From: Henriciella litoralis
Lineage (GTDB): Bacteria; Pseudomonadota; Alphaproteobacteria; Caulobacterales; Hyphomonadaceae
Length of the DNA: 64,000 bases
Direction: 5' to 3'
Assembly (NCBI RefSeq): GCF_002088935.1
Contig: NZ_NCSS01000006.1
Span: 1,582,407 to 1,646,406 of the forward strand
In this document: positions 6,824 through 15,929 of the stretch, piece after piece
Layout: each line of letters starts with the position of its first letter
Position numbering within the stretch: the stretch's first letter is position 1
Notes under the pieces: generated by a model
The model's database searches: none
Seen by the model: only the letters and a program-made list of their open reading frames with translations
What the model was told of the DNA's origin: nothing
Position numbers and translations under genes: made by a program

Positions 6824-8371
6824 TCAGGGCCTTGGGCCGAAACTCGTCTTGCCCGGCTCCATGCGGCGGCGCGCGTGATGGACGAAATCGACGAGCAGAG
6901 GGCGGGTCTCTCGCGGGTCGATAATCTCTTCAGCGAAGAAGGCCTCGGCGGTGCGGAACGGGTCCTCCATCGCCTCGAACTTCTTGTAGAGGCTGGCGAG
7001 CAGCGCTTCGCGATCATCCGTTTCGGAAAGCTCCTTGCGGAACGCCGCTTCAATACCGCCCGCCATGGGGAGCGAGCCCCAATTGCCTGACGGCCAGCAA
7101 TAGCGCCACTTGGCTTTTGTCGGGTTCATCATCGCCGAGCCTGCGAGCCCAAACGCCTTGCGGATCACCACCGCGCAGACCGGCACCGTCGCCTGATAGA
7201 CCGCCGCCATGGCGCGCACACCCTTGCGGGTCACACCGGCCGTCTCATGCTTCACGCCAACGGCGAAACCCGCGCAATCAACAAAGTGGACCACCGGCAA
7301 ATGGAAGGTCGAGCAAAGGTCCATATGGCGGGTGACCTTGTCGCAAACGTCTGCCGTCCATGCCCCGTCGAGGAAGAAGGGGTTGCCCGCCATGATGCCA
7401 ACCGGGTGACCATCAATGCGCGCAAGACCGGTAACGATACCCCGCCCCCACTGGCTGCCAATCTCGAAGAAACTGCCCTTATCGACCGTGCCTTCGATGA
7501 TCTTCTGCGGCTTGTACGGTGTCTTTCCATCCTTCGGCACCAGAGACAGGAGGCTTTCCTCCTTGCGCTTCGGGTCGTCCGTGGGCGCCGTGATGAGCGG
7601 CAATTCGTGCACGGAGGATGGCAGATAGGAGAGGAAGCGCTTTGCGGCCTTGAAAGCATCCGCCTCGCTCTCAACGACATCGTCAACGGTGCCGTTTTTC
7701 GCCTGGATTTCCCAGCCGCCGAGCTCTTCCTTTGTGACGTCTTCTCCGATCGCAATTGCCACGGGCGGGCCAGCGACGAAGACCTGACTCAACTCTTTCA
7801 CCATCACCGAATAATGGCTTGCGCCGACACGGCCCGCGCCGAGGCCGGCACATGGGCCGAGCGCCAAAGAGACGAAAGGCACCTCGCTCATGCCTTCGAC
7901 GATCAGCTCCCAGCTTGGGGTTTCCGGGATGTAGGTTCGTGGGTCCTTCAGGAACATCTTGATAGAGCCACCGCCGCCTGTGCCATCAATCAGCTGGACC
8001 AGTGGCATCCGGTATTCGATTGCCTGTTTCAGCGCGATGACCGTCTTGCCGCGGATCGAGGCATCGGCTGCGCCGCCGCGCACGGTAAAATCATCCCCCA
8101 GAATGACGGCCGGGCGATCATCGAGCGTGGCGCGGCCAACGACCGAGTTGGACGCCATGAAGCTCGCCAACTGCTCGTCATCATCATAGGTCGCAACGCC
8201 AGCGATCTTGCCGATTTCGTGGAAGCTGCCGGGATCGACCAGGAAGGAAACTCGCTCCCTGACGGTGAGTTTGCCGCGCCCACGCTGGCGCGACACCGGC
8301 TCCTCGCCGCCCATCTTTTCCGCCATCCGTTCCCGGCGACGAAGCTCTTCAATCGATTTTTCCCAAGACAT
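6824..8371 (-). CDS. Acyl-CoA carboxylase carboxyltransferase (beta) subunit
   Basis: The 515-residue protein has the two crotonase-like halves of biotin-dependent acyl-CoA carboxyltransferases. The N-terminal half (residues about 30-250) includes GKLTVRERVSFLVDPGSF, ILGDDFTVRGGAAD and the oxyanion stretch GTGGGGSI. The C-terminal half has DGHPVGIMAGNP and RKGVRAMAAV. Such subunits transfer CO2 from carboxybiotin to propionyl-, methylcrotonyl- or other acyl-CoA. No biotin carboxylase or biotin carrier gene lies nearby, so the substrate remains open. The minus-strand start is at 8371; the long antisense ORF over it is a shadow. Confidence 0.9.
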   Translation of the reverse strand: MSWEKSIEELRRRERMAEKMGGEEPVSRQRGRGKLTVRERVSFLVDPGSFHEIGKIAGVATYDDDEQLASFMASNSVVGRATLDDRPAVILGDDFTVRGGAADASIRGKTVIALKQAIEYRMPLVQLIDGTGGGGSIKMFLKDPRTYIPETPSWELIVEGMSEVPFVSLALGPCAGLGAGRVGASHYSVMVKELSQVFVAGPPVAIAIGEDVTKEELGGWEIQAKNGTVDDVVESEADAFKAAKRFLSYLPSSVHELPLITAPTDDPKRKEESLLSLVPKDGKTPYKPQKIIEGTVDKGSFFEIGSQWGRGIVTGLARIDGHPVGIMAGNPFFLDGAWTADVCDKVTRHMDLCSTFHLPVVHFVDCAGFAVGVKHETAGVTRKGVRAMAAVYQATVPVCAVVIRKAFGLAGSAMMNPTKAKWRYCWPSGNWGSLPMAGGIEAAFRKELSETDDREALLASLYKKFEAMEDPFRTAEAFFAEEIIDPRETRPLLVDFVHHARRRMEPGKTSFGPRP

Positions 8372-8456
8372 GGGTCCAGCTAGACCGGCAGACGTAGCGG
8401 AAGGTCAAGTCCATAATTTGGGAACCACTGGCACGGCGCTTGCTGACTGGGGAGGT

Positions 8457-9317
8457 ATGAGGGGCACTGTTTCACTTCTTGCTGCCGCGCTGGCCTTTGC
8501 CGCTACGAGTGGCGTAGCGATGCGCGCGTCTGCGCAGCAGCCGCAGGCCGGGCTCGACTGCAAGGCCATGACTGGCACAGCCGAGATACTGGGGGCTCAT
8601 GATAAGACATTCCTGATCTTCGGAGAGCTGCATGGCACACGGGAAGCCCCGGCCGCCTTTGGCGAGATCGCCTGCGAAGCAGCGCAGCAGGGCCCGATCG
8701 TCATCGGCATCGAGCAGACGGCAGGCCATACCCCATTGATGCAGGACTTCGTCGATAGCGAAGGCAACGATGATGACCGTCACCGCCTGCTTCGCCGTTT
8801 TTTCGACGGTTCGGATTGGGGGCTCTCCAGCCAGGCCTTTTTGGATCTCTTTGTGCGTCTGCAGAAATTGCGTGAAGCTGGCGCCGACATCCGCATGATC
8901 GGTTTCAAGAATGGCGAAAAAGGCGCTGACGGCAGCCAGGCGCCTTATGAGAAAAGCCTCGCCGAATCGCTGATGCAGGCATCGGCGGAGAATCCGGACG
9001 CGCGTGTACTGGTCCTCACCGGAAATTTGCACGCCCGCCGCGAGGCCTATGGCGCTATCGGCGATTCGCCGGGCTTCCTGCCAATGGCCATGCACCTGCC
9101 CGACGATGAGACGCTGACTTTCAACATCCAGCATCCGGGAGGTGAGGCCCACACCTGTCAGGCTGATGGCTGCGGACCGCACGCTGTTTCCGGTCGAGAG
9201 GTCGGGCTGAATGATGGGCTCTACCTGTTTGATACGCCGGGGACCTATCACGGGACCTGGAATGTCGGCCCTATTTCAGCTTCACCGCCCATCGGCAAGA
9301 TGATGATCGTGCGCTGA
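8457..9317 (+). CDS. Secreted ChaN/Tiki-superfamily (erythromycin-esterase-like fold) protein
   Basis: The start at 8457 gives a signal peptide (cleavage after ASA-QQ at about residue 24); the upstream in-frame extension overlaps the divergent carboxylase and is rejected. The GGGGAGG Shine-Dalgarno is only one base from the ATG, which is short. The mature protein has the superfamily signature FGELHGTREAP at about residue 50 and the matching GNLHARR at about residue 180, where acidic and histidine residues bind metal or haem in ChaN and Tiki proteases. It is probably periplasmic. The exact activity (haem binding, protease or hydrolase) is not resolved. Confidence 0.75.
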   Translation: MRGTVSLLAAALAFAATSGVAMRASAQQPQAGLDCKAMTGTAEILGAHDKTFLIFGELHGTREAPAAFGEIACEAAQQGPIVIGIEQTAGHTPLMQDFVDSEGNDDDRHRLLRRFFDGSDWGLSSQAFLDLFVRLQKLREAGADIRMIGFKNGEKGADGSQAPYEKSLAESLMQASAENPDARVLVLTGNLHARREAYGAIGDSPGFLPMAMHLPDDETLTFNIQHPGGEAHTCQADGCGPHAVSGREVGLNDGLYLFDTPGTYHGTWNVGPISASPPIGKMMIVR

Positions 9318-9422
9318 TTTTAGCGCGCCGGGCAGCTTGTCTGCGGCCGTTATCCTGTTTTCCCTTGCCTTGCCCCCCTTCACGCTGCTTTATCGCCAAA
9401 GTTCCAATTCGAGGAGGCGTTA

Positions 9423-9725
9423 ATGGATCTCGCAACACTCACCCAAAAAGCCAACGAAGCCGTATCAGCCGGCGGAGACTTCACCAAGAAAGTCAAGTTT
9501 GACTTCGGCGATATCGGCAAGCTGTTCATCGACGGCGCAAACGGCAAAGCCGACAATTCCGACGCCGAAGCCGATGCGACGGTTAAAGTTGACTGGGATG
9601 ATTTCCAGAAACTCGTGGCTGGCCAGCTGGATCCAACGATGGCCTTCATGCAAGGCAAACTGAAAGTGCTCGGCGACATGTCCGTCGCAATGCAGCTTCA
9701 GGGCCTGATGAAGAAATTCAGCTAG
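9423..9725 (+). CDS. SCP2 sterol-transfer-domain protein
   Basis: A 100-residue cytoplasmic protein forming a single SCP2 domain: KKVKFDFGDIGKLFIDG at the N-terminus, ADATVKVDWDDFQKLVAGQLDPTMAF in the middle and the GKLKVLGDMSVAMQL strand/helix at the end. SCP2 domains bind fatty acyl-CoA or lipids in a hydrophobic tunnel. A strong GAGGAG ribosome site lies 6 bases before the ATG. A Rho-independent terminator follows, so it is probably a single-gene transcript. Confidence 0.9.
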   Translation: MDLATLTQKANEAVSAGGDFTKKVKFDFGDIGKLFIDGANGKADNSDAEADATVKVDWDDFQKLVAGQLDPTMAFMQGKLKVLGDMSVAMQLQGLMKKFS

Positions 9726-9762
9726 GCTGATCTGGCCGCATTAGACGGTCATGAAACGTTTG

Positions 9763-9804
9763 AGGGGCGCTGAGCTGTAAAGGCTGTCAGCGCCCCTTTT
9801 GTTT
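9763..9804 (+). terminator. Rho-independent terminator after SCP2 gene
   Basis: A perfect 11-bp stem (AGGGGCGCTGA at 9763-9773, TCAGCGCCCCT at 9787-9797) with a 13-base loop is followed by TTTTGTTT. It lies 37 bases after the SCP2 stop and immediately before the next gene. Confidence 0.85.
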
Positions 9805-9817
9805 GCTAGGAATGGAC

Positions 9818-10765
9818 ATGGCCGAAACCAGTTTCGAAAAGCGTGAGACCTTTGTTCAGATCCCGGGTAATCCGGAGCCGGATGGCGCAGAGCTGATCTG
9901 GTTCAAGGGCATTGGTGGTCGCCAGCTGCGCGCCTGCGTGGCGCCTTCGACCGCTACGAAGCCGCGCGGAACGGCCATTATCTGCCCGGGGCGTACAGAA
10001 TTCATCGAAAAGTACTTCGAGACTGCGCGCGACCTTCAGGCACGCGGGTTTGCCTTGGTGATCCTCGACTGGCCGGGGCAAGGGCTGTCAGACCGGCTGC
10101 TTGATGATCCGGCAAAGGGGCATATCGACCGGTTTGAGACCTTCATGGGCGCGCTCGCCAACGGGCTTGAAGCGTTAAACGATCGGTTGCCGCGACCCTA
10201 TGTGTCGGTCGCGCATTCTATGGGCGGCGCGATTGCGCTTGCCACCATTGCGCAGAAACTGGTGCGTGTCGAAGCGGCCGCTTTCTCAGCGCCCATGTGG
10301 GGCCTGCCCATTAACGCGGCGGTCCGCTACCTCGTCTGGGCCATGCGCGTCATGGGCAAGTCTGGTGATTATGCCCGCCAGCCCGGACCGGCCGAGACGT
10401 TCGAGACAAACATTGTTACCCATGACGAAGCGCGCTGGCAGCTTCAACGTGACCTTGTCGATGCAGCGCCGGAGCTTGAACTTGGCCCGGTCACATGGGG
10501 CTGGCTTGGCGCGTCGATCAACATCCTCAACCAGACCCGTAAGCCTGCCCTGCTTCGCGACATCGATGTCCCGGTCTTCGTCGCCAGCGCCGAGCAGGAG
10601 CAGCTGGTCGACAATCGCGCGCACGCACGCACGGCCAAATACCTGCCCAACTGCGAACACATCACCATTGCAGGCGCGCGGCACGAAATCCTGATGGAGA
10701 CGGATGAAATCCGGACCCAGTTCTGGGACGGTTTTGACCAGCTTCTGGTTCGCGCCTCGATTTAA
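9818..10765 (+). CDS. Alpha/beta hydrolase (monoglyceride-lipase / lysophospholipase-like)
   Basis: The ATG at 9818 is preferred because TAGGA lies six bases upstream; a TTG at 9803 and an ATG at 9812 are alternatives. The 315-residue protein has the alpha/beta hydrolase fold: the oxyanion region IICPGRTEF near residue 54, the strand LVILDWPGQG, the nucleophile elbow A-H-S-M-G-G (Ser124), a probable Asp in PVFVASAEQEQLVDN, and the catalytic His in ARHEI near residue 288. It lacks a signal peptide and is probably cytoplasmic. The substrate is inferred only from family resemblance to monoacylglycerol lipases and PldB-like proteins. Confidence 0.85.
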   Translation: MAETSFEKRETFVQIPGNPEPDGAELIWFKGIGGRQLRACVAPSTATKPRGTAIICPGRTEFIEKYFETARDLQARGFALVILDWPGQGLSDRLLDDPAKGHIDRFETFMGALANGLEALNDRLPRPYVSVAHSMGGAIALATIAQKLVRVEAAAFSAPMWGLPINAAVRYLVWAMRVMGKSGDYARQPGPAETFETNIVTHDEARWQLQRDLVDAAPELELGPVTWGWLGASINILNQTRKPALLRDIDVPVFVASAEQEQLVDNRAHARTAKYLPNCEHITIAGARHEILMETDEIRTQFWDGFDQLLVRASI

Positions 10766-10849
10766 AGCGCTGCTCTCCTCGCATCATGCCTTTGCAAGCG
10801 GCGGCATCGCGCTAGCTATTGAGGCAAAGGCGCAAGAGGGAGCCAAAAC

Positions 10850-11515
10850 ATGATTAAGGTCCATCATCTGGAGCATTCACGATCCCAGCGGATTCTGTGG
10901 CTGCTGGAAGAGCTCGGCATCGAATACGAGATCGTTCACTACAAGCGCGATCCAAAGACGATGCTGGCGCCAGATAGCTTGCGGGCCATTCACCCCCTCG
11001 GCAAATCGCCCGTGCTGGAAGAGAATGGCGTGATCGTCGCTGAGACGGGCGCGATCATTGACTACATCATTGAAACGCATGGTGGGGGACGGTTGAAGCC
11101 TGCCGCCGGCACGCCCGAAGCGCGCGCCTGGACCTACTGGATGCACTACGCTGAAGGCTCAGCGATGACGCCCCTGCTGATGAAGCTCGTCTTTCAGAGA
11201 CTGCCGGAAAACGCTGGCATGCTGATGCGGCCGCTGGTCAAGGCTGTTGCCTCGAAGGCGCAGGCCGCTTTTGTCGACCCGCGCCTGAAAGAGCATATTG
11301 AGTATTGGGACAGCTCGCTGGCGCAAACTGGCTGGTTTGCGGGGGACACGTTCAGCGCCGCTGATATCATCATGAGCTTTCCGCTCGAGGCCGCTGTGAG
11401 CCGTGGCGGGGCTGGCGCGTATAAGACCATCACGGAGTTTCTGGCCCGCATCCACGCTCGCCCGGCCTATAAGACCGCCCTCAGCAAGGGCGGCCCTTAC
11501 GCCTATGCGGATTAG
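10850..11515 (+). CDS. Glutathione S-transferase family protein
   Basis: The N-terminal thioredoxin-like domain (residues 1-80) has [15 protein letters not shown], the cis-proline motif [10 protein letters not shown] and the glutathione-binding [11 protein letters not shown]. The C-terminal helical domain has [20 protein letters not shown], the typical N-capping/hydrophobic staple. At 221 residues it is of usual length. Members conjugate glutathione or act as peroxidases or isomerases; the substrate is not known. It is convergent with bfr, sharing four bases at the stops. Confidence 0.9.
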   Translation: MIKVHHLEHSRSQRILWLLEELGIEYEIVHYKRDPKTMLAPDSLRAIHPLGKSPVLEENGVIVAETGAIIDYIIETHGGGRLKPAAGTPEARAWTYWMHYAEGSAMTPLLMKLVFQRLPENAGMLMRPLVKAVASKAQAAFVDPRLKEHIEYWDSSLAQTGWFAGDTFSAADIIMSFPLEAAVSRGGAGAYKTITEFLARIHARPAYKTALSKGGPYAYAD

Positions 11516-11997
11516 CCTTCGTCGTCGGTCGCACGCGACTGAAGCTGGATGTAGTTCTGGATACCGATCCGCTCGATCAGGTCGAATTGGGTCTCGAGAA
11601 AATCGATATGCTCTTCCTCGCTATGGAGGATTTTACCGAACAGGTCGCGGCTTCCATAATCGCGCGCTTTTTCCGCCGCTTCGACAGCGTCTTTCAGCAA
11701 GGCAACAGCTTCGATCTCCATATTGAGATCTGACTTCAGCATCTCTTCAACGGATTCGCCGATGTTGAGCTTACCGAGATCCTGCAGATTTGGCAGGCCG
11801 CCCAGGAACAGAATGCGCTCGATCAGCCAGTCGGCATGTTCCATCTCTTCGATGGATTCCTTGTACTCGAACGCGCCGAGACGATTGACGCCCCAGTCGT
11901 TGAGCATCCGGCTGTGGAGAAAATACTGGTTGATCGCCGTCAGCTCATTTTTCAGCGCAGCGTTCAGAAATTCGATAATTTGAGGCTCGCCCTTCAT
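11512..11997 (-). CDS. bfr: Bacterioferritin
   Basis: The start at 11997 ([10 protein letters not shown]) has GGAGA upstream; the longer ORF reading adds 26 unlike residues. The 161-residue four-helix ferritin stores iron as ferric mineral in a 24-mer with haem at the subunit interface. The haem-ligand methionine is present at position 52 (SIEEMEHAD). Ferroxidase ligands are seen as Glu18 (NELT), Glu51 and His54, and a later EEEH pair near residue 130. It lies downstream of bfd on the same strand, separated by 215 bases, so it may have its own promoter. Confidence 0.95.
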   Translation of the reverse strand: MKGEPQIIEFLNAALKNELTAINQYFLHSRMLNDWGVNRLGAFEYKESIEEMEHADWLIERILFLGGLPNLQDLGKLNIGESVEEMLKSDLNMEIEAVALLKDAVEAAEKARDYGSRDLFGKILHSEEEHIDFLETQFDLIERIGIQNYIQLQSRATDDEG

Positions 11998-12103
11998 GGC
12001 GGTCTCCTTCAAGCTTGTTTGATTGACGAGTCGCAAATTACCATGATTGCGGCGCATTGCAATCAAAAAACCCAATAAAAACAGATGCCTATGATAGTGA
12101 GAA

Positions 12104-12134
12104 GCAATTGCATGGCGTCATGCGATGCAATTGC
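12104..12134. promoter_or_regulatory. 10-bp inverted repeat between bfd and bfr
   Basis: GCAATTGCAT (12104-12113) and ATGCAATTGC (12125-12134) form a perfect inverted repeat with an 11-base spacer. Each arm itself contains the palindrome GCAATTGC. It lies about 110 bases upstream of the bfr start in an AT-rich stretch, so it may be an operator for bfr. The regulator is not identified. Confidence 0.4.
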
Positions 12135-12212
12135 AAACACGCATCTGCTGCGCGTTCCGACGCCCGGTCGCAAAGAGGTTTGATTTTAAAAAATTTTATA
12201 AAGTTGGCGGCG

Positions 12213-12413
12213 TTATTCTGCAGCGGCCAGCAATGGCTGAGCTGTCAGACCGTCGACCTTTTCGGAAATCATCTCACCGATGGTCGTGCGGCATTTGCCA
12301 CAGTTAAACTGACAACCATGATGCGCCTGCACAGCTTCAGGGCTGCGCGCACCCGCGTCCACCGCTTCGAGGACGCCCTTGTCATTTATACGTCTGCACA
12401 TGCAAATGATCAT
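12213..12413 (-). CDS. bfd: Bacterioferritin-associated ferredoxin
   Basis: Starting at 12413 (MIICMCRR) the 66-residue protein places its [2Fe-2S] cysteines at positions 4, 6, 38 and 41 (CMC ... NCGKC), exactly the Bfd spacing, with one extra Cys at 34. An ATG three codons upstream (12422) is an alternative start. Bfd reduces the ferric core of bacterioferritin so that iron can be released. The start codon overlaps a Fur-box-like sequence. bfr lies downstream on the same strand, matching their joint function. Confidence 0.9.
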   Translation of the reverse strand: MIICMCRRINDKGVLEAVDAGARSPEAVQAHHGCQFNCGKCRTTIGEMISEKVDGLTAQPLLAAAE

Positions 12414-12447
12414 GATTCTCATCTAGAGCAGATGCGAATGATTGTCA
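12407..12447 (-). promoter_or_regulatory. Two Fur-box-like sites at the bfd promoter/start
   Basis: Two 15-base sequences match the 7-1-7 Fur motif TGANAATNATTNTCA with one mismatch each: TGATCATGATTCTCA (12407-12421) and TGCGAATGATTGTCA (12433-12447), given on the plus strand. Their centres are 26 bases apart. One overlaps the bfd start, the other lies just upstream where the promoter should be. Fur repression of bfd when iron is replete is the standard arrangement. Confidence 0.6.
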
Positions 12448-12556
12448 ATAACATGCTGTCGCGATTTTATCTGCTTTACGAGAGTCTTTCAGTTTTCCAA
12501 GAAATTTCGATGTCCAGAAAGGCGGGTTCTTCAGACCTTCCCGCTATTTCTGGTTG

Positions 12557-13336
12557 GTGGACAAAGAACCGATCATCACCGAATCACCTGTGCGTGTTTC
12601 CTATCGGCGCGCCTTGCTGATCACTTTGATCAACCTCGCTGTGAGCCAGGTGCTTACCGCGCTTGCGATACTCATATGCGACATTCCGGAGCATATTCTT
12701 CGAGAGATCATCGGCATCTGGTTCGCTCTGGCAGCCATCTGCGCAACGTCGGTTACCTTTCCGCTCGCCCTGATCTTCCAACGTGAACGATTGAAGCTCG
12801 CCCAGGCCATGCAGCAGCTTGAAAAAGCGCATGCCGAGCTTGCCAACCGGGCCCGTATGGACCTGCTCACCGGCCTCCTCAATCGGGAAGCCTTTCTGAG
12901 CCGGATCCGGCGTTTTCAGGAACGAAAGACCTCCGGCGCGATGCTCATGGTCGATCTCGACCACTTCAAGCAGATCAATGACACCTATGGCCATCAGGCC
13001 GGTGACGAGGCCCTGAAGCTTGTCTCCAAAGCCATCATGGACGCGACGCGCGATGAAGATATTGTCGGACGGATCGGCGGCGAGGAATTCGGAATATTCG
13101 TTCCGGGCGAAAATATCCAGCTGGCCCGCATCATCGCGGAACGTGTGCGCCTTTCGATCGCCCAGATCGAGTTCATTCCAGAGCCCGGCTCCAAAATCGA
13201 CATCACCGCCAGCATCGGCGTCGCCCAAGGAAGCTGGTCCACGCAGCTCTCGGAACTCTTCCGCCGCGCCGACGATGGTATGTATGACGCCAAGAATTCC
13301 GGGCGCAACCGCGTCATGGTCCACAAGGCCGCCTGA
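12557..13336 (+). CDS. Membrane-bound diguanylate cyclase (GGDEF)
   Basis: The start is uncertain: no ATG exists, and GTG at 12557 or TTG at 12554 are the candidates. Two hydrophobic segments (about residues 18-41 and 51-74) are followed by a short coiled coil and a GGDEF domain. The active-site loop is GGEEF at residues 174-178, compatible with activity, and an RxxD inhibitory site (RDED) sits exactly five residues before it, so product inhibition by c-di-GMP is expected. [17 protein letters not shown] gives the usual substrate and metal-binding residues. It is transcribed away from bfd and towards lysS. Confidence 0.9.
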   Translation: MDKEPIITESPVRVSYRRALLITLINLAVSQVLTALAILICDIPEHILREIIGIWFALAAICATSVTFPLALIFQRERLKLAQAMQQLEKAHAELANRARMDLLTGLLNREAFLSRIRRFQERKTSGAMLMVDLDHFKQINDTYGHQAGDEALKLVSKAIMDATRDEDIVGRIGGEEFGIFVPGENIQLARIIAERVRLSIAQIEFIPEPGSKIDITASIGVAQGSWSTQLSELFRRADDGMYDAKNSGRNRVMVHKAA

Positions 13337-13425
13337 GCGGCCGGGCAGCAGGCGTCTCACGCTTGACCGCGACTGCCCTGCCCTCTACCTCCGGCACATT
13401 CCTGACTTTGACCAATGGAGACGTC

Positions 13426-15012
13426 ATGAGCGCGCTGTCCGAGCTTGCCGAAAACGCCAAGGCCTGGCCCTTCGAACAGGCACGCGCCCTGCTGAAACGG
13501 CTGGAGAACATGGAGCGCGCCGGCACGCCGAAAGAAGGCCCGGTCGTCTTCGAGACCGGTTATGGCCCGTCAGGCCTGCCGCATATCGGAACGTTCGGCG
13601 AAGTTGTCCGCACGACGATGGTGCGCCACGCCTTCGAAACGCTGACTGAGGGCAAGTATGAGACGAAGCTGATCTGCGTCTCCGACGATATGGACGGCAT
13701 GCGCAAAGTGCCACCGACGGTCCCGAACCCGGCCGACCTTGAGCCCTACATGCAGATGCCGCTGACGGATGTGCCGGATCCGTTCGGCACGCATGAAAGC
13801 TATGGCGCGCATATGGGCGCCCGCCTTTGCGCCTTCCTCGACAGTTTCGGCTTTGACTATGAGTTCAAGTCGGCGACCCAGCTCTACAAGTCGGGCGCCT
13901 TTGACGAAGCGCTTCTACGCGCACTGGAGAAGTTCGACGACATCATGAAGGTGATGCTGCCAACGCTCGGCGCGGAGCGGCAGGCGACCTATTCGCCCTT
14001 CCTGCCGATCTCGCCGACGACGGGGCGCGTGCTCTATGTGCCGATGAAGGCGACCGACCCGAAGGCTGGCACGATTACGTTCGAGGATGAAGACGGCACA
14101 GACGTCACTATCCCCGTCACCGGTGGACGCACCAAGCTGCAATGGAAGCCGGATTTCGGCATGCGCTGGGCCGCGCTTGGCGTGGACTTCGAAATGTTCG
14201 GCAAGGACCATCAGGACAACGCGCCGATCTATTCCAAGATCTGCCAGATCCTCGGCAGCCGCCCGCCGCAGCAATATGTCTATGAGCTCTTCCTCGATGA
14301 CAAGGGCGAGAAAATCTCCAAGACCAAGGGCAATGGCATCTCGGTTGAGGACTGGCTGGCCTATGCGCCGCAGGAAAGCTTGTCGCTGTTCCAGTTCCAG
14401 AAGCCACGCGCCGCCAAGAAGCTCTATTTCGACGTCATCCCCAAGGCGGTGGACGAGTATCTGACATTTCTGGACAAATACCCGCAGGAAGCGCCGGAAC
14501 GGCAGATCGAGAACCCGGTCTGGCACATCCATTCCGGCCGCGTCCCGCAATGGAGCTCGCCGGTGTCATTCGCGCTGCTGCTGAACCTTGTCAGCGCAGC
14601 CAATACCGAGACCAAGGACCAGCTCTGGGATTTCATCTCGCGCTATGCGCCGGATGCGAGCCCGGAAAACCACCCCTTCCTCGATCAGCTCGCCGGCTAT
14701 GCGATCCGCTATTACGCGGACTTCGTGAAGCCGACCAAGGTCTACCGCGCGCCGGACGAGAAAGAACGCAAGGCGCTTGAGGATTTTGCGGCCCGTCTGC
14801 GCAGCTGGGAGGGAGAGGCGAATGCCGAAACCCTGCAGAACCTCACTTTCGAGATTGGCAAGACGCACGAGTTTGAGAACCTTCGCGACTGGTTCAAGGC
14901 GCTCTATGAAGTCCTGCTTGGCCAGAGCCAGGGGCCGCGCTTTGGCGGCTTTGCGGCTCTCTATGGCGTGGATGAAACAGCGCAGCTCATTGAAGATGCA
15001 CTCGCGCGATGA
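13426..15012 (+). CDS. lysS: Lysyl-tRNA synthetase, class I
   Basis: The ATG at 13426 ([10 protein letters not shown]) has TGGAG six bases upstream and is preferred to 13363. The 528-residue enzyme charges tRNA-Lys with lysine. It belongs to the class I (archaeal-type) LysRS: the HIGH motif appears as HIGT in [13 protein letters not shown] near residue 50, and the KMSKS motif as KISKTKG near residue 298. A helical C-terminal tRNA-binding domain follows. Class I LysRS replaces the class II enzyme in most alphaproteobacteria. The small lipoprotein genes follow on the same strand with a 25-base gap. Confidence 0.95.
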   Translation: MSALSELAENAKAWPFEQARALLKRLENMERAGTPKEGPVVFETGYGPSGLPHIGTFGEVVRTTMVRHAFETLTEGKYETKLICVSDDMDGMRKVPPTVPNPADLEPYMQMPLTDVPDPFGTHESYGAHMGARLCAFLDSFGFDYEFKSATQLYKSGAFDEALLRALEKFDDIMKVMLPTLGAERQATYSPFLPISPTTGRVLYVPMKATDPKAGTITFEDEDGTDVTIPVTGGRTKLQWKPDFGMRWAALGVDFEMFGKDHQDNAPIYSKICQILGSRPPQQYVYELFLDDKGEKISKTKGNGISVEDWLAYAPQESLSLFQFQKPRAAKKLYFDVIPKAVDEYLTFLDKYPQEAPERQIENPVWHIHSGRVPQWSSPVSFALLLNLVSAANTETKDQLWDFISRYAPDASPENHPFLDQLAGYAIRYYADFVKPTKVYRAPDEKERKALEDFAARLRSWEGEANAETLQNLTFEIGKTHEFENLRDWFKALYEVLLGQSQGPRFGGFAALYGVDETAQLIEDALAR

Positions 15013-15037
15013 TCGCGTGCGGGTGGGGGAAAATTTC

Positions 15038-15400
15038 ATGAAGACGCTCTTTATCCTTCCGCTCGCAGCTCTTGCGGTCTCGGGCTGTCTTGCGGCCAGC
15101 GTCGCCGGTGCGACGGTTGGCCTTATCGGCTCAGGCGTCGAACTGGCCGGCAAGACCGTCTACTATACCGGCAAAGGCGCCGTCGGCCTTGTCTCTGCTG
15201 GCGGCGACAGTGTGCCCGTCACCGTGGCAGACGATATTGGCAACATCGAAAAGGGCAGGCTGCGCCTGACCGTGCGGTTTCGCGATGGCAAGCAGATGTA
15301 CTCAAACGACCGCGTCATTCCCGCCCGGAAACTCGACAAGGAACTCGACGCCCTGATGGAGCGCGATGACGTCGTCGACGTGTTTGTCAGCAGGGCTTAG
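15038..15400 (+). CDS. Small lipoprotein, paralogue of the next gene
   Basis: The start at 15038 (MKTLFIL) follows GTGGGGGA and begins a lipoprotein signal with lipobox LAVSG-C at residue 17. The mature part of about 100 residues contains TVYYTGKGAVGLV and a beta-rich end (LRLTVRFRDGKQMYSNDR, VVDVFVSRA). The TVYYTGKGA and PVTVAD elements recur in the neighbouring gene at 15507, so the two are tandem paralogues. No known domain is recognised. Only 25 bases separate it from lysS, so co-transcription is plausible. Confidence 0.75.
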   Translation: MKTLFILPLAALAVSGCLAASVAGATVGLIGSGVELAGKTVYYTGKGAVGLVSAGGDSVPVTVADDIGNIEKGRLRLTVRFRDGKQMYSNDRVIPARKLDKELDALMERDDVVDVFVSRA

Positions 15401-15506
15401 GCCGACACGCAGACCTTATCCCCGACCGACAGATTGCGCCCATTCCATCAGACCGACCTTAACCCTTTTCAGCTAGTGTCAGCCTTCCACGGGATAGGGG
15501 CTGGGC

Positions 15507-15875
15507 ATGAAATACGTAATCTCGGCTGCACTGCTGAGCACGCTCTTTGCAAGCAGCTGTACGGCCGCGAAGGTCACGGGGCAGGCTGTCGCGCTTCCCT
15601 TCAAGGGCGCTTATCACGGCACGCGTCTGGCCGCTAAAGGCGTCTACTACACGGGCAAAGGCGCCTACATGGTCGGCAAGGTGCCCGTCCAGATTGCCGA
15701 TGGGGCGCTGGACACTTCAGCGCGGATTCTGACCCTGACGGTACTAACGCTGAACGCCGCCGGGCAGGTTACCTCTGTCAGCAAGGATATCGCGGCGACG
15801 TCTCTCAATGCAGAACTTGCCGCCATAAATGCCGGTAGCAGCCTGCTCGAAGTCATCGTGACCATCGCAAGCTAA
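15507..15875 (+). CDS. Small lipoprotein, paralogue of the previous gene
   Basis: A 122-residue protein with a lipoprotein signal (lipobox LFASS-C at residue 18). Like its neighbour it carries GVYYTGKGA followed by a PVQIAD element and ends in hydrophobic strands (SSLLEVIVTIAS). The sequence between signal and YYTGKGA is longer. Function is unknown. A strong hairpin follows the stop. Confidence 0.75.
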   Translation: MKYVISAALLSTLFASSCTAAKVTGQAVALPFKGAYHGTRLAAKGVYYTGKGAYMVGKVPVQIADGALDTSARILTLTVLTLNAAGQVTSVSKDIAATSLNAELAAINAGSSLLEVIVTIAS

Positions 15876-15904
15876 AAGGGCCACGCCGATACGGCGCAGC
15901 CCTT
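15876..15904. terminator. Bidirectional terminator hairpin
   Basis: AAGGGC (15876-15881) pairs with GCCCTT (15899-15904), enclosing a second helix CGCCG/CGGCG. Read on the minus strand the hairpin ends in CCCTTTTAG, a short T-run. It lies between the convergent ends of the lipoprotein and the indolepyruvate oxidoreductase genes. Confidence 0.6.
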
Positions 15905-15929
15905 GAAGAATGTGACTTGTAGATCGCGC

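Noticed and set aside
7247-8383. A 378-codon plus-strand ORF over the acyl-CoA carboxyltransferase gene
   Set aside because: It lies wholly antisense to a well-conserved enzyme gene, has Arg/His/Asp-rich shadow composition and no ribosome site. The GC-rich codon usage of the real gene explains it.
12057-12620. A 187-codon plus-strand ORF covering bfd
   Set aside because: It overlaps bfd antisense and the promoter of the cyclase gene; composition is not protein-like.
13915-14550. A 211-codon minus-strand ORF within lysS
   Set aside because: It is antisense to a conserved tRNA synthetase and shows no domain.
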